A DNA stretch of 64,000 bases from Pseudomonas kairouanensis (GCF_004682055.1 NZ_QUZU01000005.1:62001-126000); one strand, 5' to 3'; shown: positions 42,431 to 52,774, counted from the stretch's first letter. The notes: generated from the letters alone by a model not told the origin. Numbers and translations: made by a program.

Positions 42431-43825
42431 ATGGCTGTCTACAACTACGACGTGGTGGTACTGGGTTCCGGCCCGGCTGGAGAAGGTGCGGCGATGAATG
42501 CCGCCAAAGCTGGGCGCAAGGTGGCGATGGTCGATAGCCGTCGCCAGGTCGGCGGCAACTGCACCCACCTGGGTACCATCCCGTCCAAGGCCTTGCGTCA
42601 CTCGGTGCGCCAGATCATGCAGTTCAACACCAACCCGATGTTCCGGGCCATAGGTGAGCCGCGCTGGTTCTCGTTCCCGGACGTGCTCAAAAGCGCCGAG
42701 AAAGTCATCTCCAAGCAAGTCGCATCGCGTACCGGTTATTACGCCCGTAACCGTGTCGACCTGTTCTTCGGCACCGGCAGCTTCGCCGACGAGCAAACCA
42801 TCGAAGTGGTCTGCCCCAACGGTGTGGTCGAGAAGCTGGTGGCCAAACACATCATCATCGCCACCGGTTCGCGCCCGTATCGCCCGGCCGATATCGATTT
42901 CCACCACCCGCGTATCTACGATAGCGACACCATCCTGAGCCTGGGCCACACCCCGCGCAAACTGATCATCTACGGCGCCGGCGTGATCGGCTGTGAATAC
43001 GCCTCGATCTTCAGCGGCCTGGGTGTACTGGTGGAACTGGTGGACAACCGCGACCAGTTGCTGAGCTTCCTCGACTCGGAAATTTCCCAGGCGTTGAGCT
43101 ACCACTTCAGCAACAACAACATCACCGTGCGCCACAACGAAGAGTACGAGCGGGTCGAAGGCCTGGACAACGGGGTGATCCTGCACCTCAAGTCCGGCAA
43201 GAAGATCAAGGCCGACGCCTTGCTGTGGTGCAACGGACGTACCGGCAACACCGACAAGCTGGGCATGGAAAACATCGGGGTCAAGGTCAACAGCCGTGGC
43301 CAGATCGAAGTGGATGAGAACTACCGCACCTGCGTGGCGAACGTCTACGGCGCCGGTGACGTGATCGGTTGGCCGAGCCTGGCCAGTGCCGCCCATGACC
43401 AGGGCCGTTCGGCCGCTGGGAGCATCGTCGACAACGGCAGCTGGCGTTACGTGAACGATGTGCCGACCGGGATCTACACCATTCCCGAGATCAGCTCCAT
43501 CGGTAAGAACGAACACGAACTGACCAAGGCCAAAGTGCCTTACGAAGTGGGCAAGGCGTTCTTCAAGAGCATGGCGCGTGCGCAGATCGCCGGTGAGCCC
43601 CAAGGCATGCTGAAGATCCTGTTCCACCGTGAAACCCTTGAGGTGCTCGGCGTGCATTGCTTCGGCTATCAGGCTTCGGAGATCGTGCATATCGGCCAGG
43701 CCATCATGAACCAGCCGGGTGAGCTCAATACGCTGAAGTATTTCGTCAACACCACGTTCAACTACCCGACCATGGCCGAAGCCTATCGGGTAGCGGCCTA
43801 CGACGGCCTCAACCGGCTTTTTTGA
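42431..43825 (+). CDS. sthA: soluble pyridine nucleotide transhydrogenase
   Basis: A 464-residue FAD flavoprotein that transfers hydride between NADPH and NAD+ in the cytoplasm. FAD motif [16 protein letters not shown] is at about 10-25; the redox-loop position reads [13 protein letters not shown], keeping one Cys and having Thr for the second, as in known SthA rather than lipoamide dehydrogenases. The NAD(P) motif [13 protein letters not shown] is at about 179. GAGGAG lies eight bases before the ATG. Full length. Confidence 0.96.
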   Translation: MAVYNYDVVVLGSGPAGEGAAMNAAKAGRKVAMVDSRRQVGGNCTHLGTIPSKALRHSVRQIMQFNTNPMFRAIGEPRWFSFPDVLKSAEKVISKQVASRTGYYARNRVDLFFGTGSFADEQTIEVVCPNGVVEKLVAKHIIIATGSRPYRPADIDFHHPRIYDSDTILSLGHTPRKLIIYGAGVIGCEYASIFSGLGVLVELVDNRDQLLSFLDSEISQALSYHFSNNNITVRHNEEYERVEGLDNGVILHLKSGKKIKADALLWCNGRTGNTDKLGMENIGVKVNSRGQIEVDENYRTCVANVYGAGDVIGWPSLASAAHDQGRSAAGSIVDNGSWRYVNDVPTGIYTIPEISSIGKNEHELTKAKVPYEVGKAFFKSMARAQIAGEPQGMLKILFHRETLEVLGVHCFGYQASEIVHIGQAIMNQPGELNTLKYFVNTTFNYPTMAEAYRVAAYDGLNRLF

Positions 43826-43831
43826 GCGGCT

Positions 43832-43856
43832 CCGGCCGGTGGCCTGAGCCGGCCGG
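43832..43856. terminator. GC-rich inverted repeat between sthA and glpQ-like gene
   Basis: CCGGCCGG twice, nine bases apart, between convergent stop codons. There is no T tract, so termination is uncertain. Confidence 0.4.
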
Positions 43857-43867
43857 GGAGACCGATT

Positions 43868-44590
43868 TCAGTAATTCCCGAGGGTGGCAGTGGCCAAACC
43901 GGGAAAGTCTGTAATCAGGCTATCTACGCCGAAGTCGGCGAGCCTGCGCATCAGCGCAGGTTCGTTGACTGTCCACACGGACACATGCAGGCCCTGGCGC
44001 TGGGCTTTCTCCAGACGCTCAGGGGTGCATAACGTCCAGTTCAACGCCAGAATCTCACAGCCGTAGTTTTGCGCGACCTTCAGCGGGTCGAGCCAGGCGT
44101 ATTCGGCTACCAGGCCGCGTGACAGGTCGGGAGTGAGCTCAACGGCTGCCTTCAACACCTCTCGCGAGCTTGAGGTCACGGTGACCTTGTCCATCAAGCC
44201 ATGGCGTACGGCCATTTCGCGAATCGCCAGCACGGTGGTGGCAGCGCGGGTGCGCGAAGCGCTTTTGACTTCCAGTTGCCAGTGATCGAAGTCGCACTGT
44301 TCGAACAGTTCTTCCAGGCGTGGAATCGGGCAAGGCTTGATCCAGCCCGGGCCGCCTTTGCGTGCGTCCATCTTTACCAGGTCTGCCGCCGAATACTCGA
44401 CGACCTTGCCGCGCCGGTCGGCGGTGCGCTTGAGGGTCGGGTCGTGGATAACCATCAACTCGCCGTCCATGGACAGGTGCAAATCCAGTTCGCAGCGGCG
44501 TACGCCGTGCTTGAGGCATTCCTGAAAGCTGGTCAGGGTGTTTTCCGGTGCTTCGCCTTTCGCACCGCGGTGGCCGTAGATCAGGGTCAC
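43868..44590 (-). CDS. glycerophosphodiester phosphodiesterase, cytosolic type
   Basis: A 240-residue GDPD-fold enzyme cleaving glycerophosphodiesters to glycerol-3-phosphate and alcohol. The catalytic GHRGAKGEAPENT (6-18) and CELDLHLSMDGELMVIHDPTL (about 34-54, metal-binding Glu/Asp and His) are intact. No signal peptide, so it resembles UgpQ more than periplasmic GlpQ. The start is GTG 44588-44590 with TAGGAG eight bases upstream. Confidence 0.9.
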   Translation of the reverse strand: MTLIYGHRGAKGEAPENTLTSFQECLKHGVRRCELDLHLSMDGELMVIHDPTLKRTADRRGKVVEYSAADLVKMDARKGGPGWIKPCPIPRLEELFEQCDFDHWQLEVKSASRTRAATTVLAIREMAVRHGLMDKVTVTSSSREVLKAAVELTPDLSRGLVAEYAWLDPLKVAQNYGCEILALNWTLCTPERLEKAQRQGLHVSVWTVNEPALMRRLADFGVDSLITDFPGLATATLGNY

Positions 44591-44634
44591 AGTTGCTCCT
44601 ATGCGCCAGCTCGTCTGGCGGGGTGAATACGTAG

Positions 44635-45219
44635 TCAGGTGTCTTGGGCGTCGCTTTGTTCCCGCGCCAGGCGGCGTTCCTGGGCTTGTTTTTGCAGGAT
44701 ATAGCGTGCCAGCAGCTGGCGCTGGGCGTCGGTCATGGATTCGAACTCGGTGCCCACGTCAAAGCCGTCACCCTTGGGGTCGCAATGGGTTACCCGCGCG
44801 CGCAGCAACAGGCCGAGCGCCTGGGGCATCAGCACCAGCTTGATGGCCAGATGGGCATCGGGGGCGAGGGGCGTGGGGTGTTGGAAGTCGATGCCGCCTT
44901 CGGAAATGATCACCGGCTGCGGCGCGCCGACTTCATTGCGCAGGCTCTGCGCCATGACTTGGCTGAGCAGATCCAGGCGTTTGTTCTGGACTTTGAGGAA
45001 GGCCGCCAGGCTGCGATCCTTCTCGCTGATCTGGCGCAGCAGGTGTTGGGCCTCGAATTCACTCAGGTGCAGTTCACTGAGGAGGTTGAACAGCGGCGAA
45101 TCATCCAGCAACACTTCCTTGCTCGCCGCTTCGGGGGCAGACAGGCTTTTGATTTGGAGTGCGATCATGTCGTCGATACGGTAGTATTCGCGGCGCTCTT
45201 CTTCATCTAATGTCGACAT
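44635..45219 (-). CDS. PilZ-domain protein
   Basis: A 194-residue cytoplasmic protein. The c-di-GMP RxxxR motif is R10-EYY-R14, and a degenerate D/NxSxxG motif is seen as VIISEGGIDFQ; the FDVGTEFESM strand closes the barrel. The middle is a helical insert (about 30-110) that separates the RxxxR from the barrel, as in YcgR-like flagellar brake or larger PilZ proteins. Binding of c-di-GMP is inferred. Divergent from lolC, with 95 bases between starts. Confidence 0.78.
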   Translation of the reverse strand: MSTLDEEERREYYRIDDMIALQIKSLSAPEAASKEVLLDDSPLFNLLSELHLSEFEAQHLLRQISEKDRSLAAFLKVQNKRLDLLSQVMAQSLRNEVGAPQPVIISEGGIDFQHPTPLAPDAHLAIKLVLMPQALGLLLRARVTHCDPKGDGFDVGTEFESMTDAQRQLLARYILQKQAQERRLAREQSDAQDT

Positions 45220-45313
45220 GGCGAACCCCAGCTATCGGTAATGGTCAGAGTGTAAAGCTGCTTACCAGACCCCGCCACCGGGACGTCTTCTTTTCCTCCG
45301 AACAAGCCCCGAC

Positions 45314-46564
45314 ATGTTCAGACCTCTCTTCGTATTTATCGGCACGCGTTATACCCGTGCAAAGCGCCGCAATCATTTTGTGTCGTTCATTTCCTTGACC
45401 TCGATGATCGGGCTCGCCTTGGGCGTGGTCGTGATGATCGTGGTGCTGTCGGTGATGAACGGCTTCGATCATGAGATGCGCACCCGCGTGCTGGGCATGG
45501 TGCCCCACGCGACCATTGAAGGCGATGCGCCCATCGGTGACTGGCAGAGCCTGGCCGACAAGGTCAAGCAGAACCCCAAGGTAGTGGCCGTGGCGCCGTT
45601 TACCCAGATGCAGGGGCTGCTGACCCATGACGGCAAGGTGCAGAAGATCCTGCTCAATGCCATCGACCCGGCGCAGGAGCGCAAGGTCTCGATCATCGAT
45701 AAGTTCATGCTGCAAGGCAAACTCGATGACCTGGCCCCCGGCGAATTCGGCATCGTCATCGGCGACAAGGCCGCGGCCAAGCTTGGCGTAGGCCTGGGCG
45801 ACAAGCTGACCTTCGTGGCCCCTGAAGTCACCGTGACCCCGGCCGGGATGTTCCCGCGCATGAAGCGCTTTACCGTGGTGGGCACTTTCCACGTCGGCGC
45901 CGGCGAAATCGACGGCTACCTGGGCCTGACCAACCTGACCGACCTGGCGCGACTGCACCGCTGGCAGCCGGACCAGGTGCAAGGCCTGCGCCTGAAATTC
46001 AACGACCTGTTCGATGCCCCCCGTGCCTCGTGGGAAATCGCCCAGCATCTTGGCGAGAGCCAGTATTACGCCCGCGACTGGACACGCACCCACGGCAACC
46101 TGTACCAGGCCATCCGCATGGAAAAAGCCATGATCGGCCTGCTGTTGCTGCTGATCGTCGCCGTGGCCGCGTTCAACATCATTTCCACGCTGGTGATGGT
46201 GGTAAACGACAAGAAGGGCGATATCGCGATTTTGCGCACCCTTGGCGCCACGCCGGGGCAGATCATGGCGATCTTCATGGTGCAGGGCACCGTGATTGGC
46301 GTGGTCGGCACCTTGATCGGCACTGCGGTCGGCATCCTGGCTGCGCTCAACGTCAGTGCTGCCATCGCCGGGCTCGAAACCCTGATCGGCCACAAGTTTC
46401 TCAACGCCGACGTCTACTTCATCGACTACTTGCCGTCCCAGGTTCAGGCCCAGGACGTGTTGATGGTGGGTGGCGCCGCGTTGGTCTTGAGTTTCCTTGC
46501 CACCCTGTATCCAGCCTGGCGCGCGGCACGTACCCAGCCAGCACAGGCCTTACGTTATGAGTGA
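45314..46564 (+). CDS. lolC: lipoprotein-releasing permease subunit LolC
   Basis: A 416-residue inner-membrane subunit of LolCDE, which detaches outer-membrane lipoproteins for LolA. One N-terminal helix ([24 protein letters not shown]), a large periplasmic loop (about 50-270) and three C-terminal helices in MacB/FtsX layout. The first 45 residues are near-identical to those of LolE. lolD overlaps its stop by eight bases. Confidence 0.93.
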   Translation: MFRPLFVFIGTRYTRAKRRNHFVSFISLTSMIGLALGVVVMIVVLSVMNGFDHEMRTRVLGMVPHATIEGDAPIGDWQSLADKVKQNPKVVAVAPFTQMQGLLTHDGKVQKILLNAIDPAQERKVSIIDKFMLQGKLDDLAPGEFGIVIGDKAAAKLGVGLGDKLTFVAPEVTVTPAGMFPRMKRFTVVGTFHVGAGEIDGYLGLTNLTDLARLHRWQPDQVQGLRLKFNDLFDAPRASWEIAQHLGESQYYARDWTRTHGNLYQAIRMEKAMIGLLLLLIVAVAAFNIISTLVMVVNDKKGDIAILRTLGATPGQIMAIFMVQGTVIGVVGTLIGTAVGILAALNVSAAIAGLETLIGHKFLNADVYFIDYLPSQVQAQDVLMVGGAALVLSFLATLYPAWRAARTQPAQALRYE

Positions 46565-47255
46565 ATCGGGCATGAGTGAAAAAGCAATCTTGAGCTGCCG
46601 CAACCTGGGCAAATCCTACGAGGAAGGCCCGGAGTCGGTGGTGGTGCTGGCCAACCTGCAACTTGAGCTGCACCCCGGCGAGCGCGTGGCGATTGTCGGC
46701 AGCTCCGGCTCCGGCAAAAGCACCTTGCTGAACCTGTTGGGCGGCCTCGATACGCCGTCCCAGGGCAGCGTATGGCTGGCGGGCGAAGAGTTGTCGGCCC
46801 TTGGCGAAAAGGCCCGTGGCCAACTGCGCAACCGGTCGCTGGGTTTTGTGTACCAGTTCCACCACCTGTTGCCGGAATTCACCGCGCTGGAAAACGTGTG
46901 CATGCCGCTGTTGATCGGCAAGACCGCGATCCCAGAGGCCCGTCAGCGCGCCAAGGCCCTGCTGGAGCGCGTTGGCCTGGGCCATCGCCTGGAGCACAAA
47001 CCGGCGGAACTGTCCGGCGGCGAGCGTCAGCGTGTGGCCATCGCCCGCGCCCTGGTGAACAACCCAGGCCTGGTGATGCTCGATGAGCCTACGGGCAACC
47101 TCGACTCCCATACCGCCCAGGGCATCAAGGACTTGATGCTGGAGCTGAGCACACAGATGCGCACCGCGTTCCTGGTGGTGACCCATGACATGAGCATGGC
47201 CCGTCAGATGGACCGCGTGCTGCACCTGCAGGAAGGTCATCTGGTCGCCATCTGA
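46557..47255 (+). CDS. lolD: lipoprotein-releasing ATPase LolD
   Basis: The ATPase of LolCDE, 232 residues from ATG 46557 or 227 from ATG 46572. Walker [10 protein letters not shown], signature [15 protein letters not shown], Walker [13 protein letters not shown] and H-loop VVTHDM are intact; the LolD Q-loop region [16 protein letters not shown] is present. The first ATG overlaps the lolC stop, which favours coupling. A hairpin with T tract lies right after the gene. Confidence 0.93.
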   Translation: MSESGMSEKAILSCRNLGKSYEEGPESVVVLANLQLELHPGERVAIVGSSGSGKSTLLNLLGGLDTPSQGSVWLAGEELSALGEKARGQLRNRSLGFVYQFHHLLPEFTALENVCMPLLIGKTAIPEARQRAKALLERVGLGHRLEHKPAELSGGERQRVAIARALVNNPGLVMLDEPTGNLDSHTAQGIKDLMLELSTQMRTAFLVVTHDMSMARQMDRVLHLQEGHLVAI

Positions 47256-47266
47256 CCTGTTTCAAG

Positions 47267-47289
47267 CCCGGTGCCTGACACCGGGTTTT
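47267..47289 (+). terminator. terminator-like hairpin between lolD and lolE
   Basis: CCCGGTG, loop CCTGA, CACCGGG, TTTTC, twelve bases after the lolD stop. It would reduce transcription into lolE. Confidence 0.7.
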
Positions 47290-47314
47290 CTATTTTTTCA
47301 GACGGTGCCCGCGA

Positions 47315-48559
47315 ATGTTCAGACCGTTATCGATTTTTATCGGCACGCGCTATACCCGCGCAAAGCGCCGCAACCGTTTTGTCTCGTTTATCTCGATGAC
47401 CTCGATGATCGGCCTCGCCCTGGGCGTGCTGGCGATGATCGTGGTGCTGTCGGTGATGAACGGCTTCCAGCGTGAAATGAGCTCGCGCATCCTGGGCATG
47501 GTGCCCCACGCCACCATTGTCGGCGTAAACCCGATTGATGATTGGCAGCCGGTGGCCGCTGCGGCGATGAAGAACCCGGAGGTGACTGCCGCCGTACCCT
47601 TCACGCAGATGGACGGCATGTTCTCCTACAAGGGCGCCATGCAGCCGATCGAGATCAGCGGCGTTGACCCGGCCCAGGAAGGCAAGGTGTCGATCGTGGC
47701 CCAGCACATCGTGCAGGGCAAACTGGAAGACCTGAAACCCGGCGAATTCGGTGTGGTGGTGGGTGAAATCACCGCCCGGCGGTTCCGCCTGAACGTGGGC
47801 GACAAGCTGACCCTGATCGTGCCGGAGATCAGCACGGCACCGGGTGGTATCACCCCGCGCATGCAGCGTTTGAATGTGGTCGGCATCTTCAAGGTGGGCG
47901 CCGAGCTGGATGGCTCCATGGCGCTGATCAACATGGCCGACGCCGCCGAGATCCAGCACTGGCAGCCGAACCAGGTACAAAGCGTGCGCCTGGCGGTGAA
48001 AGACCTGTACGCGGCGCCCAAGGTGTCGGCGGACATCGCCGGTAGCCTGGGCGCGGCCTACAAGGCCGATGACTGGACTCACACCCAGGGCAGCCTGTTC
48101 AGCGCCATGAAGATGGAAAAGACCATGATCGGCCTGCTGTTGCTGATGATTGTCGCGGTCGCCGCATTCAACATCATCGCCACCCTGATCATGGTGGTGA
48201 ACGACAAGGGCGCGGACATCGCGATCCTGCGCACCATCGGTGCCACGCCACGGCAGATCATGGCGATCTTCATGGTGCAGGGCACGGTGATCGGCATTGT
48301 CGGCACCTTGATCGGCGGCGTGCTGGGGGTGATTGCGGCGCTGAACGTGAGTGCGCTGGTGGGCTGGATGGAGCGGGTGACCGGCCAGCATATCTTCAGT
48401 TCGGATGTGTACTTCGTCAGTAACCTGCCTTCGGAGCTGCAGAGTGGGGATGTGGTGCTGATTTGCACCGCCGGGTTTGTGCTGAGCTTTTTGGCGACGA
48501 TTTATCCTGCTTACCGGGCGGCGAAGATTGAGCCGGCGCATGCGCTGAGATATTCGTAG
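47315..48559 (+). CDS. lolE: lipoprotein-releasing permease subunit LolE
   Basis: A 414-residue paralogue of LolC, same layout: N-terminal helix, periplasmic domain, three C-terminal helices. N-terminus [20 protein letters not shown] is nearly the same as LolC. In the complex LolE binds the lipoprotein and LolC binds LolA; which of the two here is LolC or LolE is assigned by gene order. ATG 47315 has no strong ribosome site. Confidence 0.92.
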   Translation: MFRPLSIFIGTRYTRAKRRNRFVSFISMTSMIGLALGVLAMIVVLSVMNGFQREMSSRILGMVPHATIVGVNPIDDWQPVAAAAMKNPEVTAAVPFTQMDGMFSYKGAMQPIEISGVDPAQEGKVSIVAQHIVQGKLEDLKPGEFGVVVGEITARRFRLNVGDKLTLIVPEISTAPGGITPRMQRLNVVGIFKVGAELDGSMALINMADAAEIQHWQPNQVQSVRLAVKDLYAAPKVSADIAGSLGAAYKADDWTHTQGSLFSAMKMEKTMIGLLLLMIVAVAAFNIIATLIMVVNDKGADIAILRTIGATPRQIMAIFMVQGTVIGIVGTLIGGVLGVIAALNVSALVGWMERVTGQHIFSSDVYFVSNLPSELQSGDVVLICTAGFVLSFLATIYPAYRAAKIEPAHALRYS

Positions 48560-48570
48560 TATTCAAGACC

Positions 48571-48659
48571 GCTTTCGCGAGCAAGCCCGCTCCCACATTC
48601 GACCGTATTCCAACTGGATAAATGCAGTCGAATGTGGGAGCGGGCTTGCTCGCGAAAGG
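48571..48659. repeat. REP doublet (REPIN), outward orientation
   Basis: TTTCGCGAGCAAGCCCGCTC at left and GAGCGGGCTTGCTCGCGAAA at right, exact inverse complements. Confidence 0.93.
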
Positions 48660-48675
48660 GCCGGCCCAGCTTGCA

Positions 48676-50028
48676 TCAATCCTCCATGGGCAATTCGATC
48701 ACAAACCGCACCCACCCCAGCCCAGACTCACAAAAAATCTTCCCCCCGTGCGCACGCACAATCGACTGGGTAATCGCCAGTCCCAGCCCCGCATGCTCAC
48801 TGCTGCCCTCGTGGCGCGCCGGATCAGCCCGGTAGAAACGGTCAAACAACCTCGGTATCAGCTGCGCTGGAATACCTTCGCCGCTGTTCTCGATGCTCAG
48901 CCTTGCACCGTCTTCAATCTGTACACGCACCTCACCACCGGCTGGGGTAAACCGCAGCGCGTTATCCAGCAAGTTCGACAGCGCTCGACGCAACATGCCG
49001 CGATCCCCATCGATGTGAGCATTGCCTTCGCGAATCAGGCTGACCTGAGCGTCCTCTGCCAACAATGCAAAAAACTCCAGCAATGCATCCACTTCATCGG
49101 CCAACGCCAGCGGTTCGCGCGTGGGTGTCAGCAACCCATGGTCGGCCTTGGCCAGGTACAACATGTCGTTGACCAACTGCGCCATCCATTGCAGCTCCTC
49201 CAGGTTGCTGTGCAGCGCCTCGCGGTAATCCTCCAGCGGGCGCGGCTGGGTGAGGATCACCTGGGTATGGGTCAGCAGGTTCGACAGTGGCGTGCGCAGT
49301 TCATGGGCAATATCCGCGGAAAAGGCCGAGAGGCGTTGGAAGGCGTCGTCCAGGCGACCGAGCATGGCGTTGAACGTTTGGGCCAGTTCCGCCAGTTCCG
49401 CCGGCATGTGTTGCTGGGGCAGGCGCTGGGTGAGGGAGTGGGCCGACACGCTGGCAGCCACTTCGGCCATGCGCCGCAAGGGCCGCAAGCCGCTGCGTGC
49501 CGCCCAGGCGCCCAGCAGCGCCGTGGCCAACGCCGACAGGCCGACGGTGAGCCAGATCAAGTGCTGCATACGTTGCAGGAAGTGCTGGTGATGGGTGATG
49601 TCGAGCATCAGGCTCAGTTGCGGCGAGTCCGGCTGGCCCGCGATCAGTGGCACGTTGTACACACGGTAGTCGGTGCCGGCGTGTTGCAGGCGATGCAGGC
49701 CGGGTGAGTCGGGCAACCGCACGCCAGGCGCGCCATCAAACCAGCGCTGGTCGGCGGCGCTGATGCGCAAGGTCAAATCGGGTTGGCGATTGAGTTCGGC
49801 GCGCAGTTGCGCTTCCCGTTGTGCAAATAGCTGCGGCGTGTCGACACCCTGCAAGGTACTGCGCAAGGCAATCAGCTTGCCGTCGAGCAGTTGTTGGTCC
49901 AGCTCCACAAAGTGCGCTTCGCTGGCCCTGTTGAACAATACGCCTGCCAGCAGCGACACCACGGCAGTGCAGGCGGCAAACAGCAGTGCCAGGCGGCTGG
50001 CCAGGGACAGGCGCTGAATCAACTGCAT
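48676..50028 (-). CDS. copS: heavy-metal sensor histidine kinase, CopS/CusS type
   Basis: A 450-residue membrane kinase. Two membrane segments (about 13-32 and 158-176) flank a periplasmic domain of about 125 residues, then HAMP, the phosphoacceptor H242 in [12 protein letters not shown], and ATPase boxes [11 protein letters not shown] and [16 protein letters not shown]. This is the IrlS/CusS/CopS heavy-metal kinase class. ATG at 50026-50028 follows GGAGGAG and overlaps the end of the regulator gene by ten bases, so the pair is coupled. The metal is inferred as copper from the divergent cupredoxin. Confidence 0.85.
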   Translation of the reverse strand: MQLIQRLSLASRLALLFAACTAVVSLLAGVLFNRASEAHFVELDQQLLDGKLIALRSTLQGVDTPQLFAQREAQLRAELNRQPDLTLRISAADQRWFDGAPGVRLPDSPGLHRLQHAGTDYRVYNVPLIAGQPDSPQLSLMLDITHHQHFLQRMQHLIWLTVGLSALATALLGAWAARSGLRPLRRMAEVAASVSAHSLTQRLPQQHMPAELAELAQTFNAMLGRLDDAFQRLSAFSADIAHELRTPLSNLLTHTQVILTQPRPLEDYREALHSNLEELQWMAQLVNDMLYLAKADHGLLTPTREPLALADEVDALLEFFALLAEDAQVSLIREGNAHIDGDRGMLRRALSNLLDNALRFTPAGGEVRVQIEDGARLSIENSGEGIPAQLIPRLFDRFYRADPARHEGSSEHAGLGLAITQSIVRAHGGKIFCESGLGWVRFVIELPMED

Positions 50029-50699
50029 CGCTCCTCCAGTACATAGCCCATGCCGCGGACGGTGTGGATCAGTTTGTTGGGGAAGTTATCATCAACTTTG
50101 AGTCGGAGCCGGCGGATGGCGACTTCGATGATGTTGGTGTCGCTGTCGAAGTTCATGTCCCAGACCTGGGAGGCGATCAGGGATTTGGGCAGGACTTCAC
50201 CCTGGCGACGCAGGAGCAGTTCCAGCAGGGCGAACTCCTTGGCGGTGAGGTCGATACGTTGAGCGTCACGTTCGACGCGGCGGCGGATCAGGTCCAGGCG
50301 CAGGTCGGCCAGTTGCAGGGTGGTTTCCTGGGGTGTGCTGCCACCACGGCGCAACAGGCTGCGCACCCGGGCCAGTAATTCGGAGAATGCAAAGGGTTTG
50401 ACCAGGTAGTCGTCTGCGCCCAGTTCCAGGCCATGCACGCGGTCTTCCACCGCATCGCGCGCAGTGAGAAATAACACCGGAACCTCCAGCCCAGCGTTGC
50501 GCACGGCTTGCAGGATCTGCCAGCCATTGCGGCCCGGCAGCATTACATCGAGGATCAGCAGGTCATAGTCGCCGGTCAGGGCCAGGTGTTGGCCGGTGGT
50601 GCCATCGGCTACCAGTTCAGTGGTAAAACCTGCTTCGGCCAAGCCCTGGCGCAGGTAGTGGCCGGTTTTCGGTTGGTCTTCGACGATCAGCAGTTTCAT
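50019..50699 (-). CDS. copR: OmpR-family response regulator, CopR/CusR type
   Basis: A 226-residue regulator: receiver with phosphoacceptor D51 (LILDVMLPG), T/K residues at FLTARD and VKPFAF, and a C-terminal winged helix ([35 protein letters not shown]). It is the first gene of a two-gene operon with the kinase. Heavy-metal regulators CopR, CusR and CzcR look alike; copper is inferred from the neighbour gene. Likely binds the palindromic region at 50765-50797. Confidence 0.87.
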   Translation of the reverse strand: MKLLIVEDQPKTGHYLRQGLAEAGFTTELVADGTTGQHLALTGDYDLLILDVMLPGRNGWQILQAVRNAGLEVPVLFLTARDAVEDRVHGLELGADDYLVKPFAFSELLARVRSLLRRGGSTPQETTLQLADLRLDLIRRRVERDAQRIDLTAKEFALLELLLRRQGEVLPKSLIASQVWDMNFDSDTNIIEVAIRRLRLKVDDNFPNKLIHTVRGMGYVLEERCS

Positions 50700-50764
50700 G
50701 GACGACTCTGGGTAATGGGGTGCGACGGGCTTTATACCGTGGGCTCCGAGGGGAGGGCGCAACC

Positions 50765-50797
50765 TGACAAAGTTGTAATCTAGCAGTCAGCTGACTG
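50765..50797. promoter_or_regulatory. candidate CopR-type operator
   Basis: TGACAAAGTTGTAATC followed by the perfect 14-base palindrome CAGTCAGCTGACTG, in the gap between copR and the cupredoxin gene. The TGACA and TTGTAATC elements recall metal-regulator boxes in Pseudomonas. Confidence 0.5.
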
Positions 50798-50855
50798 GCA
50801 GCGGCGTCATCTTAGAGTGCCCGCCAGGCTGGTCACATAGTTTTGGAGAAGAGCG

Positions 50856-51368
50856 ATGGCGTTGCGTACCCCCCTGTTGTTGGCCGGTTGCCTGTTGGCG
50901 TTGAGTTTTGAGGCTGTGGCGGATGCCGCCCATACCTATGGGTTCGGCCATGCCGCAACGGCGAGCCAGGCGACACGCACGGTGGAGGTGACACTGCAGG
51001 ATATTTCCTTTTCGCCCACGTCTTTGGACGTAAAAGCCGGTGAGACCGTGCGCTTTGTGCTGATCAACAAGGGGCGGTTGCTCCACGAATTCAACCTCGG
51101 CGATGCGGCGATGCATGCCGAGCACCAGAAGGAAATGCTGCAGATGCAGGCCAGCGGTATGTTGACCTCCACCGGCATGGGCAAGATGGACCACAGCGCA
51201 ATGGGCCATGGTGCGATGAAGCATGATGATCCCAACAGCGTGTTGGTCGAGCCCGGAAAAACCGCCGAGCTGACCTGGACCTTCACCAAAGCCACTGGGC
51301 TCGAATTCGCCTGCAACCTGCCCGGGCACTACCAGGCGGGCATGGTCGGCAAGCTGAACGTCGAGTAG
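50856..51368 (+). CDS. periplasmic cupredoxin with Met/His-rich insert (CopI-like)
   Basis: A 170-residue exported protein. The signal peptide ends about residue 22. The type 1 copper ligands are visible as H77 (LLHEFN), C153 and H158 (FACNLPGHY) and M163. Between the first His and the Cys sits a roughly 40-residue insert with many Met and His (MHAEHQKEMLQMQ, MDHSAMGHGAMKHD), likely extra Cu(I) sites. This recalls CopI copper-resistance cupredoxins. ATG 50856 follows GGAGAAGAG. Divergent from copRS, so copper-induced expression is inferred. Confidence 0.82.
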   Translation: MALRTPLLLAGCLLALSFEAVADAAHTYGFGHAATASQATRTVEVTLQDISFSPTSLDVKAGETVRFVLINKGRLLHEFNLGDAAMHAEHQKEMLQMQASGMLTSTGMGKMDHSAMGHGAMKHDDPNSVLVEPGKTAELTWTFTKATGLEFACNLPGHYQAGMVGKLNVE

Positions 51369-51429
51369 GCCGTAAAGGTGGGGGCAAAGGCTGGTAGACT
51401 GGCGCGGTTAATTTAGCCAGGTTTCCGCC

Positions 51430-52260
51430 ATGCATCCCGCAGCCGAACATTCGCCGCTGGGCAAGTCCAGTGAATACATCTCCACCTATACACCTTCGTT
51501 GCTGTTCCCGATTCCGCGGGCCGCCAAATGGGCCGAACTGGGATTGAGCGCACAAACCCTGCCGTACAAGGGCGTGGACTTCTGGAACTGCTTTGAATTG
51601 TCCTGGCTGCTGCCGTCGGGCAAGCCGGTGGTGGCCATTGGTGAATTCAGTATCCCGGCGGACTCGCCGAATATCATCGAGTCCAAGTCCTTCAAGCTGT
51701 ACCTCAACTCGCTGAACCAGACCGCATTTGCTGATTCGGCCAGCCTTGAAGCAACCCTGCGTACCGACCTCAGCGCCGCCGCCGGCAAGCCTGTGAGCGT
51801 GCGTATCCGTAGCCTGGCCGAGATCGAGGCTGAGGGCGTTATGGCGTTGCCGGGTGTGTGCATCGACGGCCTGGATATCAGCGTCAGCAACTACGAGCAC
51901 CCGCGCCCGGAGCTGCTGCGCTGTGATGACTCGCGTGTGGTCGAAGAGAGCGTGCACAGCCATCTGCTCAAATCCAACTGCCCGGTCACCAGTCAGCCGG
52001 ATTGGGGCAGTGTGGTGGTGGAATACCGTGGTTCGGCGCTGGACCACGCGAGCCTGTTGGAATATATCGTGAGCTTTCGCCAGCACTCCGACTTCCACGA
52101 GCAGTGCGTGGAGCGCATCTTTCTGGACCTGCAGCGCTTGCTCAAGCCAGAGAAATTGACCGTGTATGCGCGCTATGTGCGCCGTGGCGGGCTGGATATC
52201 AACCCGTATCGCAGCACTGAAGATGTCGGGTTCCAAAACGTGCGTCTGGCCCGCCAGTAG
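51430..52260 (+). CDS. queF: NADPH-dependent 7-cyano-7-deazaguanine reductase
   Basis: A 276-residue long-form QueF that reduces preQ0 to preQ1 in queuosine synthesis. Tandem T-folds are present; the catalytic Cys is C184 ([15 protein letters not shown]) and the nearby Asp is D191, with the NADPH-binding [11 protein letters not shown] motif at 84-94. Length matches gammaproteobacterial QueF. Weak ribosome site. No riboswitch is seen in the 61-base leader. Confidence 0.95.
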   Translation: MHPAAEHSPLGKSSEYISTYTPSLLFPIPRAAKWAELGLSAQTLPYKGVDFWNCFELSWLLPSGKPVVAIGEFSIPADSPNIIESKSFKLYLNSLNQTAFADSASLEATLRTDLSAAAGKPVSVRIRSLAEIEAEGVMALPGVCIDGLDISVSNYEHPRPELLRCDDSRVVEESVHSHLLKSNCPVTSQPDWGSVVVEYRGSALDHASLLEYIVSFRQHSDFHEQCVERIFLDLQRLLKPEKLTVYARYVRRGGLDINPYRSTEDVGFQNVRLARQ

Positions 52261-52274
52261 CCTTCACGCAAGAC

Positions 52275-52370
52275 CAAATGTGGGAGCGGGCTTGCTCGCG
52301 AATACGGCCTGTCAGTATCAGCTGTGCTGACTGATACACCGCTTTCGCGAGCAAGCCCGCTCCCACATTT
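52275..52370. repeat. REP doublet (REPIN)
   Basis: GTGGGAGCGGGCTTGCTCGC and GCGAGCAAGCCCGCTCCCAC inverted, exact arms, between queF and the DUF4404 gene. Confidence 0.93.
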
Positions 52371-52397
52371 TGCTTTTGTACTTGGCTTAGATTGGAA

Positions 52398-52664
52398 TCA
52401 AATCCCGATATTGCCCAAGGTGATCATGATATTGCGCAAGGTCCCGGAAATAACCGGGTGTTCAGCGTCGAACTCTATGGCGGCTTGATTCACATCATCG
52501 GAAATACTGGCGGTCTGGGTCGCCGGCTCCAGCTCCAGTTGCAGCTCAAACTTAGCAATCAAGGCTTCCAGTGCTTCACGCTTTTCCAATGACAGCGGCG
52601 GTTGCTGCTCAAGTTGCCCGCGCAGAATCTCGACCTGTTCTTCCAGCTTTTTGCGATCAGGCAT
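52398..52664 (-). CDS. DUF4404 family small protein
   Basis: An 88-residue protein with a helical, coiled-coil-like N-terminal two thirds (KLEEQVEILRGQLEQQPPLSLEKREALEALIAKFEL has heptad-like Leu) and a C-terminal FDAEHPVISGTLRNIMITLGNIGI. The layout matches DUF4404. ATG 52662-52664 has AAAAGGAAG upstream. Function unknown; cytoplasmic. Confidence 0.8.
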   Translation of the reverse strand: MPDRKKLEEQVEILRGQLEQQPPLSLEKREALEALIAKFELQLELEPATQTASISDDVNQAAIEFDAEHPVISGTLRNIMITLGNIGI

Positions 52665-52774
52665 GGCGTTCTTCCTTTTATCGATAGTCACTGGCATAGA
52701 CCGCGGCACGCCGTGAAAGGTCTACGGGCTGACCTGTAGATTAATCCACCTGCGGCGACTGTGCATGATCTCGA

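Noticed and set aside
51369..51429. preQ1 riboswitch ahead of queF
   Set aside because: Only 61 bases, without the stem and A-rich tail expected of a preQ1 aptamer.
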